From the NCBI GenBank assembly GCA_949316235.1, contig OX438744.1, positions 23,423,578 to 23,487,577 of the forward strand: 64,000 bases of DNA, written 5' to 3'. Position 1 is the stretch's first letter. Every line of letters starts with the position of its first letter. The translations under genes were made by a program, and so were the position numbers. Below the pieces are notes generated by a model. That model saw only the letters and a program-made list of their open reading frames with translations, did not search any database and had not been told where the DNA came from. Positions 1 through 11,600 of this stretch are shown piece by piece. This DNA comes from Oegoconia quadripuncta. Its lineage: Eukaryota > Arthropoda > Insecta > Lepidoptera > Autostichidae.

Positions 1-441
1 TCTCCATCATTGTGTTCAGTTCTTCATAGCATCCATCAGCAATCACATCAACTATCGGTATACCGTTTTTACTAAGGCTTCCTTCTGCTATCGCAAAATT
101 TCTTTCTTTTTCCCCTGCTTTCTTCATAGTATCTTGAGCAACCAATTTTGCCAATTTCTGGACAGAACATCATGTTGGGTTTGGTATTTTTTATTTGAAA
201 TAAGAGGTAGGTTTATTGCCGCAGAAAACTCTTCCAAATGTGAATGACCACCACCAATAGATATTATGCCTGCTATGGCACAACTATTGACATCTAAGTA
301 ATCATCCTCCGGATACTCATTTTCTATATGAAACTTTAAATTGCACATTCTACACAAGAAAGTAAATTTAGAGATGAGCACATCTTGTTTTTCGTTTATT
401 AAATCGATAGTATTCAGATTACAGCCAAGAGGTCCGTTCAA
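1..441 (-). pseudogene. Mutator-like transposase fragment
   Basis: An open frame (124-441) carries a block reading IISIGGGHSHLEEFSAAI. This resembles the insect 'Mutator-like transposase domain' family, where a short Ser/Gly-rich block precedes a QLEEF-like motif. A second block in another frame (1-120) reads ERNFAIAEGSLSKNG and then VIADGCYEE, which matches the next conserved part (a Lys/Glu-rich turn followed by a DG motif). The two blocks are joined only if one base is gained or lost near 145-160, so the gene is frameshifted and also cut by the window edge. It lies in the last visible intron region of RPN2 on the same strand. The family call rests on remembered motif resemblance, not on a search. 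It is probably a dead transposon relic rather than a host exon. Confidence 0.5.
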
Positions 442-2479
442 ATTTCTTGCAATTTTTTATAAAAATGCGAGTTGGCTACAAACCGCCGACAGATGCAGAT
501 TTCTTATTCCGTATTCTGATCACTTGTAATCTGATAAGTCTGAAACAGAAAACTTTCGTTATTATTTTATTAGTTCATATTATATTTACCGACTACGGCC
601 CATTATTATTATTAGTTCGTCTTTGGCCTAAGTGTTTCTCAAAAAACAAGACAATAAGGCGGTCATCACGAACAAAATACTTTTTAGTCATATTTTCCGT
701 AGTCAGGAATTAGTTTTTGTCTTTTATTTCATATATTATTAGCGCATTTGACGTTAGTTTGACATTTAGTTGACCATTCAGGTTACTAAGCCATTAGTTA
801 GTACATACCTCTTCATCTTTTTTTTTCTGAACACCTTGTGCCTCAATGTCGTACCTGTCATTAAAAGATAATATTATTGAAATACTTCAGGAAAACTTTT
901 TGAATAAAATCTGTTAACTTTAATGTTTTATTTTTTATTTTTTTCGTAATAGGTACATCCTATACATACACTCTGCAACGTTTGTCGGGTTAATTTTGTT
1001 AGACCTTATATATTATGATGGCCGAATCTGTGATTTTCGTAAGTCTATGGTAATTCTCAATAGATTATTTTAGCGGTTGAAAGGAATTTATTTGTTTTTT
1101 TTATATAATTTTTATTATATGTCCCATTGGCAATCATTTTATAAAAATCTCAAAGTTATGCTTTTGTTTTATGATGACCTTTACATATTTCTTTCGACAA
1201 GGTTTGTTTTTGGTCAAAAATAACAATATTGCCTATTATCTATTTCAGAAATCCTAGATACTGGTAAAAATAATAATTTTACTCACTCTTGCAAAACAAG
1301 TCCGGTTGATGACTCTTCAGGGCCCAAATGATTTTTAGAACTGAAAATCAAAGAATTGTAGTACGTCAGCACCTAGGAATATGTAATGACGAAAAGTACA
1401 CAGCCATGCACAAAAATGAAATTTTTGATAAATATCACTTAGACATGTAAAAAAAGATTACAGGATTTATTTAGACATACAATAAATAAAAGCAAATAAA
1501 ATAAAAAAGACAAGAAAAGTACTGGGATCGATCCAGCACGACGAAATTCAAGCGACAAGCCCAAGTCGACTGAGCCAAACGTAAGCGGTGACGAAAAAAG
1601 GTACCTTAGATACATCCCGTATCAGTAGACGCAACTACAAAATAGTGAAAACATAATTATGGTTGTGTTTTATAAATTTGGTGTTTCATGTACATACTTA
1701 ATTAATTAAAAAGAGATATAATATGTTATTATACTTACTTTACAACCTCCATCATGTGTTTCTGATTTCTTTTATATTGCCGTTTCTTCGATTTTGTTTT
1801 TTTTTTCGAGTCCATTTTCTATTATTAACTTTACCAACTTATTTATATACAACTGTGATTACCTACCTAATAAATAAAATTATTTACACACATACAAAAT
1901 TTTACCCTAATTAAATAAACAAAACAAGAAAAAGAAAGTCCTGGATATGAATATGAAAAAAAGTTCGAATATTTGGGAGAGCGTCTCAGCGCACAACACA
2001 GGTCCATCTAGCAACGCGCCTAAGCGATCACTGTCGAATTGAGTACGAGTAACAGAGAAAGCGTTACTTAGAATTATAGGGCGTAAGTGCCAAATCACAA
2101 AATTAATTATTTCAATTAAAATAGACGCATTATTGAAAATCTAAAACATGAATTTGTTTTAGTAACATATACGACACAATATTGTACAAAATATCATGTT
2201 TTGAAAACATGAATCATGTCAGAAATATGATCAATTTTACCTATAACTTTTTTTATAATGATACGAGCTATAGGCTTTACAAAAAATGATAATCTTTCAA
2301 CGCAATTGGCGGTTGTCAGCCTCTTAAAAGCTTCTTCGAAACGGCATAACCGATTTCCATCAAATAAAAATAATTGTAAATGTGACAACCACGTCGCCAT
2401 GTCTAGATCTCGAGTTTATTTTCATAAGTAAAATTACACCAAAAAACCTCTTATAGATTTGCATTTTTCAACAACAATG
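442..2479. other. AT-rich intronic sequence without a supported gene
   Basis: This is intron of RPN2, or sequence between RPN2 exon 8 and its unseen last exon(s). I searched the minus strand for the C-terminal membrane segments of ribophorin II and did not find them. There are a few short open frames of low complexity and a tRNA-like stretch near 1530-1600 (tactgggatcgatccagcac) that may be a decayed SINE head. Nothing else is supported. Confidence 0.5.
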
Positions 2480-2590
2480 GGTTCACTCCCATGTCACAAG
2501 TGCATTTCTATATATTTCGAGAGGTGAACTGTGGATGTTTTTTCAAGTATAATTTAATAAGGTCAAGGTCGTGACGCTATGCATGTATAT
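2480..2590. repeat. Dispersed repeat fragment ('gtgcatttctatatatttcg' family)
   Basis: The sequence from 'gtgcatttctatatatttcg' through 'gtgaactgtggatgtt' recurs at 45245-45295 (same orientation). More divergent relatives with the segment 'ggcgactaagggac' occur at 47720-47800 and 50870-51000. It is a multi-copy, non-coding, lepidopteran-type interspersed repeat of unknown class. Confidence 0.5.
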
Positions 2591-2643
2591 AAAATTACAC
2601 TTAAAAAAAGTCAGTTTACTTTAAGAGATAAGTACAGACTCAC

Positions 2644-5600
2644 CTATCGCAATGGCATCCCTGCCAAAGTTGAACATCAGGTCTCCGATGGACCACGCGA
2701 TGGGGTTGGAGATCGCGCTGTCGCCCAGGTACACCGTGAGGGAGTACGCGCCCGACGCATAGTTCAGGTGCTTAGCTATCGACCCCACATTCTGACAGCA
2801 AAAGTCGTAAATCAGACATAAGTTTCAGTAGTATGAATGAAATTTTCCTAGTGAATTCGTGTCGATATTAAGGCCCATAAGCAGAGATCTGCACTTGAAG
2901 GCAGTTGAAAAGGGACAGATTTATGTAACGTGTATAGCGGCATCTCTTTCTAACGATGTTCAAGCTCAGATCTAGACTAGACAAAATATCTCATGTCCAT
3001 CTCGTATTTTCCAAGCAGGAAAATTAGGTTCTCATGATTGGTCCGAGATCACATGCACGTCGACCGGGCGATATACATAAGTATTCTTTAATACATTGTT
3101 GTTCTATCACTGGGAGACGGCAAGGGCCATTATCCACCACTCGGGATATATATATATACCACCAACCAGGAAAGGTAATGGCTGATAGAGGAGATTGGAA
3201 GAAAAAGAAGTACTGCGCCGACCCCAAATAAATTGTTATAGGGCAAGAATGGAATTACAGAAACACTTTATATTTGTGATTGAGTAACAAACATCTGCAC
3301 TAACTTTCAAAGAAATATCCTTGGACATACACACATCGCCATCTAGTGTCATACTAACCAACTAGGCTTGCATTATGGATACCAGATGGTTGATAAACCA
3401 CACGAATACATTTGTATTGTAAAATGCATATTACAAATGTAAACATCCATAACCCGTTACACATGTCCGTATTCATCATACAAATATATAACCCTAAGGG
3501 GATTCGAAACCGCGACCTGTAGAGATTGTAGTCAGGGTCTCTAACCACTACACCAAAGATTTTACATTTATAATAGTAGTTGAATTAAAAAGGCTATTAT
3601 AATATTTCTGATGAGTGACATGATAAGGAGGCAAGGCGAGTGATGACGTCAAATTTAACATGAAACCTTTTTATAGCACAATAAAAAAGACAATATTTTT
3701 AATTGTTGGTATGGTTACAGATATAACTAACCTTTGGCAATATTCAGTCAGTTGAATAAAATGAGATTGTTTACTGAACAGATTTTAGACAACACCTTTT
3801 CCCAAAAACCACCAAATGGCGGTGCGGCGGGTGGGGTTAACTCATGCCTTATTTCGTGTGACCCACACTCACCAGCTCAACTTTATAAGTCTTCGTGTTG
3901 TCGGGCTCTGCCACGAAGATGGTTTCGTCGTCGCCGGCGACGCGCACAAACGCCTGCTGTACCAGCAACGGTTTGTTGGCCTTGTCCCGGACGGTGAACT
4001 TAAGCGTCACCCTGCAATGTTAATGGAAATCCCAACTTGGTGAGAGATTTGACAAACGAAACAAGATGGACATACAATCTAACAAAAGTCGTGGAAAATC
4101 GCTAGATGCAGGCCGATTCCAACTGGCTTCTCTGGGTCTATAGGAGAGGTCTACATTGACATTCTGGTCCTCAAGAATTTGATATTTATGCCATCGACTC
4201 GCTAAGAAGATGGGCGTCCTGTGTTGATATGTTGATGATAGAACCGAAATACAGTGCTAGTTTTGAAGACAATATTTAATGAATACGAAACAAACTACAA
4301 ATCTCGGGTTTTAACAAGTATATCATTTCGAATTTTCTTCTTCATTTACAAATGAAAAAGATAAGACGTAACAAGCGCTCTAGGATGCCAGGCTATTTCA
4401 CAAATAATATTGACATAAATTGTTCCTTTTTCAATATGCAGAGGTGTGACTTATCTAAGATACAAGTATCTGAAATACAGATACAAGATGCAAGATACGT
4501 ATTTTCATTTTGTATCTAAAATACTTTTTAAAAAATCATTTTGTATCTTGTATTTAAATATATTTTGTTTGGTATCTTAGTATTTTATAAATACTTTTTC
4601 TGATAAAATACTTTTAGTAATATATTAGTACAAATATATAAAATAAATGCGTAAAATTGAGCATGTCATTATTAGTCCAACATCACATTGGTAGATGGCG
4701 ACTCTTTCTTTGCACTGCACTGGCCTGTATCTATACAAGATGTGGCAAATGCACAAGTCGTGCGAGCCAAACAATTAAAAAAAAAAAACTGAAATGTAAT
4801 TTCATTTGAGAAGATGACCGCCTTTTTGTATATATTACATTACATTAAGTTATTTACGAATAATTCGTAAATAACTTAATGTTAAGTTATTTACATACGT
4901 AAATAACATTAAGTTATTTACGAATAAATCGTGTTATGTTATGTAACGTGTGTGTTATGTTATCGTGTTATGCTCGTGTTATGTCAATTAAGAAAAATAA
5001 ACTTAGAATTCATTAAAATAAAATCTTGTTTTCTTACAAAAGTATTTGTATCTTAAGAAGTATTTAGAAGATACGTATTTGGTATTTAGTATTTCAGATA
5101 CTATTCTCGAAAGTATTTTGTATCTGGTATCTGAAATACTTTATTTAAAAGTATCTTGCATTTTGTATTGCAGATACTTTGTACAGGGTATTTTGTACAT
5201 CTCTGTCAATATGTATAAAAGCTAATCAATTCGAGAAACTTGCTTCTTGCTCTTAGGGAAATTTTTGCCTTTTGAACAAGTACTAGCTAGAGTCTAGCTG
5301 GTAGACTATTATTGTATTTGTGATATGGTAAGATAACTTTTCAGAACAACAAAGATAGTTTAGAAAATAAATAATAATAAATATCCTTGGACATACCAGC
5401 GCTATGTAGTTCCACACTAAGCAATTAGGATATACCAGATGACCGAAATACTACACGAATACATATACATAGATATTATAAATGAAAACATCCTTATCAC
5501 GGATACATTTGTCCATATTCATCATACTTATACACCATGGGAACGCGATATGCGACAGACTTCAACAATCGATTCTACAACTTAATTGGAGTAAAAAAAA

Positions 5601-8600
5601 TGGTATAACAACAGTCGTAAAATGCATACTTTTTGAGGTATTCGTTGTTTTTAATAATTGTCAAGTTAAAAGATCTCAAGGATAACATGCCCTAATAATT
5701 GTGAAAGGTCACATGACATAGCCACTATGTGATGCCACACACAAAAGCGAGAAATGTAAAGTTACTTGCCAGTACTTTTTTGACTTCAGTTTTGTTCCTG
5801 TTCCCTACAAAAGAGTCCGCGAGTATTCACTATTCACTCTCTCGGCTAAAGAATTATGTACAATGAATCACCGTAGTTCATTGATTTATGTATGAATGGA
5901 TCACAAATTAATTCAGTTAAGATGGCAAAATTGGACCTATGTTTATTAACATTATTTGCTAGTAATAACATCAGAAATACATAGTTTAAGTCTGTCACAT
6001 CTGTCATTCCCACAGCTCCCTTAGCGGGTTCCGATCCCGCGACCTCTGTACATAACGGTCAGAGTCTCAAATCACAACACCAAAGAGGAGGCAGATAAAA
6101 AATGAATAAAATGACTATTTTAAGTGTGCGCATGTACCAAAAAATAAAGAGCTTAACTTTGACTTTTAGACACGAACGTACTTACTAGCGGCATTTAAAA
6201 AAGTACAATGATAGACTTGTGTAACGAATTACTCACTTCTGTAAATGATCCGCTTGCAATTTGTCACTTAACTTATTGGGATAAGCTACTGTCGTGATCT
6301 TCGGGCTGGTAGTGCCGTCCACATCGCCGATGCCAACCTCCACACTGCCGACTTGGATCTCACCCAACACCGCTACGTTCACGTTGGTTGTCTTCGCTCC
6401 AGTGCTCAGGACAATCTTGTACAACCCGTACTGAGTCTTAACTTTGCTCAGATTGAGCACATAAGTTGTTGGCTCATCAGACTTTTGAGTCAATGCTTGC
6501 TTTGAGAGTACTACGACATCGTCAGAGAGCCTGGTGGCAGATTGAGCGACAACTTCCTCAGGTTTCAGAGTGCGAAGTGGTCTTCCCAGTAAGTCAGTGA
6601 TTGAGAACTCTATGCTGTCAGAATCGCTCGTGACGTATTTCCTGCCCTTGAGGATGATGCTGATTGGTGATGGCTGTTGGAAGAATATTTTAAATGGTAT
6701 GAAACGGTCATTTTTTTATCACTTTATTATTTATATTTTTATTGCAACTATATTATTGTATATTAATGAGTTGGCTAATCTTTTATTGACGGAGGTAAAT
6801 GCGGATCCGCATTTAAGTTTGGACGCCAAAGTGAAATCCGGCGCGATGCCCACTTTCAAATTACCAATTGAATATTAATACCGTCAGCTACTGTTAAGGC
6901 ACACATTTCTGTATCTACAGAAGGGAAGTCGACTTATACACATTATATTTTAGTTTCGAATTCTTATAATTTTTTTCTCTTCTTTTTATGTTTTAGTCAC
7001 ATGCTTTCTTGCTTGTAGCAAATAAAATCATAGCGTATGACGTCTGACCTGTTATGCGATCAGTTATCAGTTAACGCACAAGGTGGAGACTGAAAAACAG
7101 CTATTTTGCTGAGGCTTTTTTTTATGATTAACTGGATACGCCTTTGACCACAATCTCACCTGATGATAAGTGACGATGTGGCCGAAGATGGATTTATCCA
7201 CTAAATTAGCAAATATTGTAGCAGACCAAACATTAATATGATTTTGATAAGCTCGACGCGTGTTGTTGAAGCTTATGTCATTAACGACGCTTTTTATATC
7301 CCTTTTTTATGTGATTATTGTTTATTTTCAAAAACAATACTTACGATGCATTAGTAAATTCGTAATCAAATTAACTAAACCATTAGAACTAATTTCTAGA
7401 CATTTCCTCATACGTCAAAGCCTAAACGTAACTAATACTTTTTTAAGGAAACAGGCTACGCTATTTAATCCTAACGTTCGATATGATATGGTGTGCTACT
7501 ATTTATATGTATACTATCTATATGCCGAGTACATTGCGCCGTTGTTTTTAATTAAAAATTTGATGATTAACAAACGCCACAATGTACTCGGCTTTCGGTC
7601 AACCGTGCTTCGGCGAACTGTTCTTCAGAGTAGTATAATTAGGATTACCATTACACACGCTGTTCGGTCTGCTCTTAGAATACTTAGTGGGCTACTATTT
7701 ATACGTCTGTGATTTCACTACTCGAAAGAACGGTTCGCCGAAGTACGGTTGACCGAAAGCCGAGTACATTTTGTGTTTTTTTTTTTTTATGTTCAGTTTT
7801 AAAAAGGGGAGTAAGGGGAGAACGGAGTCAACATCTTTCCGACCCTACTGTCAACCTCACCTGCACGCGCCGACAGGCGGCGGCGGCCAAAAGGCCTCCG
7901 TGGTGCTCCCTGCTGGATAACAGACGAGGCTCTGGCGACCGAGCAATGGCGGTATAACCATACACCCAGCCGGTCACCCGGTTGGAAGAGGCTGCAGCAA
8001 GCCTAGGAACCTAAATAGTTTCTAAAATGTCTGGTAGTAGGGGAGATATTAAAAAAAATATGGACGCAAAATTGAAACAGAAACTACCCCAGGAGGGTAC
8101 CGGTTCTGCCGGAGAATCCCTCCCTGAGATTAACTCAGGCTGCCCCTCGTATTCTGGGGGGGGGGGGGGGCACAATTTTGCAACATGAAGGAGACAGCGG
8201 GCTGGTGGGTACCCAGGCCCTTCCGCTGGATAATGTTACTGGCCAAAACAATACTTGTACTACAGAACATACAGCGCCACTGCAAACAAAACTAGTGCAA
8301 CAAAAATTTCACAGAAGCATGTTCTACAACAAAACGAGACATGCATCCATCGGTGATCTTTCCGAAATAGACAGAGCCACACCCCCGGTAAGAAAGGATA
8401 ACCTTACGGGAACTGTGGATTGGCAAAGTGTCCCTGTGCTAAGACAAAAAAAGCGTCCAAGGACATCTCGTACACCGTCACCATCTGAACAGACTACACC
8501 TGTGCCTGTAATCAATAAATATGGAACTCTGGATCTGGATGTTGAGGATGCTGAAACCTTAAAAATAGCTGCTAAGCCAACACAAACCAAACCTCCCCCC

Positions 8601-11600
8601 ATCATGCTTTACGGCATAGAGGATATCACCAAATTGTCTAGCTTAATTAAAACCCAACTAAGTGAACAAGAGTTTTCGATGAAAATAGTTACCCGTAAGC
8701 AATTAAGACTCAACTGCCCTACAATAGACTCGTACAAGCGGCTCATGAATATAGTCAGAGAAAATAAGCTGATTGGACATACATTCACCAGAAAAGATAT
8801 AAGACCATACCGCATTGTCATCAAAAATCTTCACCCTACCACCCCCATTGAGGCCATAAAAGAAGCGATAGAACAATCTGGAAATGTAGTAAGAGGCGAA
8901 ATAATTAATGCACGTTATGGACCAGAGAAAATACCGTTATCTACATTCTTTGTAAACCTGGAACCACACCCAAACAATTCCGAAGTTAAAAAGATCTCAC
9001 ATATTCTTAACACTAGCGTTGTTATTGAAGACCCCATAAAGAGAGTGATAACACCTCAATGTAAAAGATGTCAACAATATGGTCACACAAAAAATAATTG
9101 CCTCAGATCATATCGATGTGTGAAATGTGCTGAGAACCATAATACTACTGACTGCCCCAAAAAGGACAGAAATACTCCAACCAAATGTGCATTGTGTCTG
9201 GGCAACCACCCCGCTAATTATAAAGGATGCCAGGTATTCGTGGAAATCAATAATAAAAAGAACCTACCGACAAAAAAGAAGAAGACAATAGACAACATTC
9301 CAAAAATTGACAGCTCCAAAGACCTACCTAGACCAATGACCGAAAAGGAAGATTTTAAAAGTATCAGATTAGAAAATGGACAAAATATGCAAGGACAAAC
9401 AAACGTACAAGGGAGATATCACCCAGCAACTAGAGAAGCTACATATGCAGACGTAACTAAAAACCAACAACAAAAAAATATAACAGACTCAAAATTAGAA
9501 ACTTTACTCACAAAACAAGCTGAAAAGCTAGACAAACTCATCGACCAAATGGCAATATTGATGAACTTACTCACAACAGTCATTGGCAAGCTCGTTCGAT
9601 GAAATGGCTACTCACAGAATAGCAGCGTGGAACGTCAATGGTTTACTCTCTCATAAAAATGAAGTGGAAACTTTTTTGAAACTTCAACACATAGATGTAC
9701 TGCTGGTATCTGAAGCACATTTAACCACAAACCATAACTTTGCCATAAAAGGTTATCATATGTACTCTACCTCTCATCCAGATGGTACTGCCCATGCGGG
9801 CACTGCCGTCATAATAAAAACGAACTTAAAACATGTTGTTCTTCATGAATATAAAACGGCGAAATTGCAAGCTACGACCGTTATGATACATGATAAGCAT
9901 GGCTCTTTGACGCTTTCAGCAGTATACTGCCCACCAAGACACACCGTAAAGGAGAATGACTTCTCAGATTTCTTCAAAACACTGGGCCACAGATTCATTT
10001 GCGGAGGAGACTGGAATGCCAAAAATCTACACTGGGGATCACGCTTAACCCTACCCAGGGGTAGGGAACTGAAGCTGAGCATAGATAACAACAACCTACA
10101 TGTACTGAGTACAGGTGAACCCACATATTGGCCTACAGACCCGGAAAAAAAGCCGGATCTACTAGACTTTTTTATATATAAGGGGCTATCGAATCTGTAC
10201 CTTAGCATTGAGAGTTGTCTTGACAGTAGCTCAGACCACACACCAGTCATAAGCACACTAAGCTCAACCATAATAGAGAGATCTAATAAGATATCCCTAT
10301 ATAATAGGAACACTGATTGGGATGCTTTTAGACTATATATTGAGCACAACCTTACTTTGAAAATTGCACTAAAAACGGATGATGACATTGACGAGGCAGC
10401 TACAAGCTTAACGAATCTGATACAAACCGCAGCGTGGATATCTACGCCTGAAATGAACTTGAAATCCAAAACTAAAAATATACCTAAGGATATAAGAATG
10501 AAGGTTTTTTTTTTTTTTTTTTTTTTATATGAGAGGGCGGCAAACGAGCATGCGGGTCACCTGATGGAAAGCAATCACCGCCGCCCATGGACACCCGCAA
10601 CACCAAAAGGGTCACAGATGCGTTGCCGGCCTTTGAGGAAGGTGTCCACCCCAGAATAAGTAGGACAGCCTGAAGTAGGTTCTGGAAAAAAGGAGGCTCA
10701 GAAGAATGTGGCACAATAGTCGACATCCTACTGATAAAAGAGCCTTCAATAAAGTCGCTTCTGATCTAAAATGTTACTTGAAGGAAATAGAGGAAGACAC
10801 TTTAAAGAATAAGCTCGAAAATCTATCTGCAACAGCAAGAAACGAATACTCACTCTGGAGAGCCGTCAAAACGAGCAAAGCAGCCCCACAACAGACTCAA
10901 AACCCCCTAAAGCTCGACAACCAGACGTGGGCTAGAACGGACGAGGAAAGAGCAAAAGCGTTTGGTTCGTTCCTCAGAGAAGTGTTCACACCCAACGATG
11001 GAGATCTAGAAACGGAGACAGAAATCCAAGACTACCTGAAAACAGATCTACAGTTAAGTCTTCCACAGAAAAGCTGTTCGCCTAGAGAAATAGAGAGAAC
11101 GATAATGGCTCTTGAAATAAATAAATGTCCAGGATTTTGCTTAATTACGGCTGAGATTTTACGTCAACTCCCCAAAAAAGCTATTTTGTTTTTAACCCAG
11201 CTTTTTAATGGTATCTTGAGAACGATGCACTATCCTAGAATATGGAAGGTCTCTGAAATCATAATGATTCCTAAACAAGGAAAACCCCCGCATCTGGTCT
11301 CATCCTACAGGCCAATAAGTCTTCTGCCAATTTTGTCAAAGCTATTTGAAAAAATTCTTTTGAGAAGAATAAACCACTTTCTCAGAGAATATAATATGCT
11401 TTCTTAATAAGTTTCTGTTTTATAGTATCTTTAAATTTATTGAAAGGAAGATTTTGTATATCAACAGGAACTTTATTGAAAAAGCGTATACAAAGCAGAT
11501 TGGGCGTATACAAATTACAGCAAATTCAAACTAAAGCAAATACCTACACTAATAGCATTATCCCTCAACATCAATTTGGCTTTAGAGGTGGTCACTCGAC

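Noticed and set aside
2194..2400. 68-codon minus-strand frame as a possible last RPN2 exon
   Set aside because: Lacks the hydrophobic membrane helices of the ribophorin II C-terminus and does not match its sequence pattern.
7260..7712. 150-codon open frame, plus strand
   Set aside because: AT-rich, low-complexity translation without a recognisable domain. It runs through a foldback repeat in an RPN2 intron.
9843..10469. 208-codon frame on the minus strand
   Set aside because: Antisense shadow of the Jockey endonuclease domain.
10484..10726. 80-codon minus-strand frame
   Set aside because: Made by a T-run and the nested repeat in the LINE. Not a gene.
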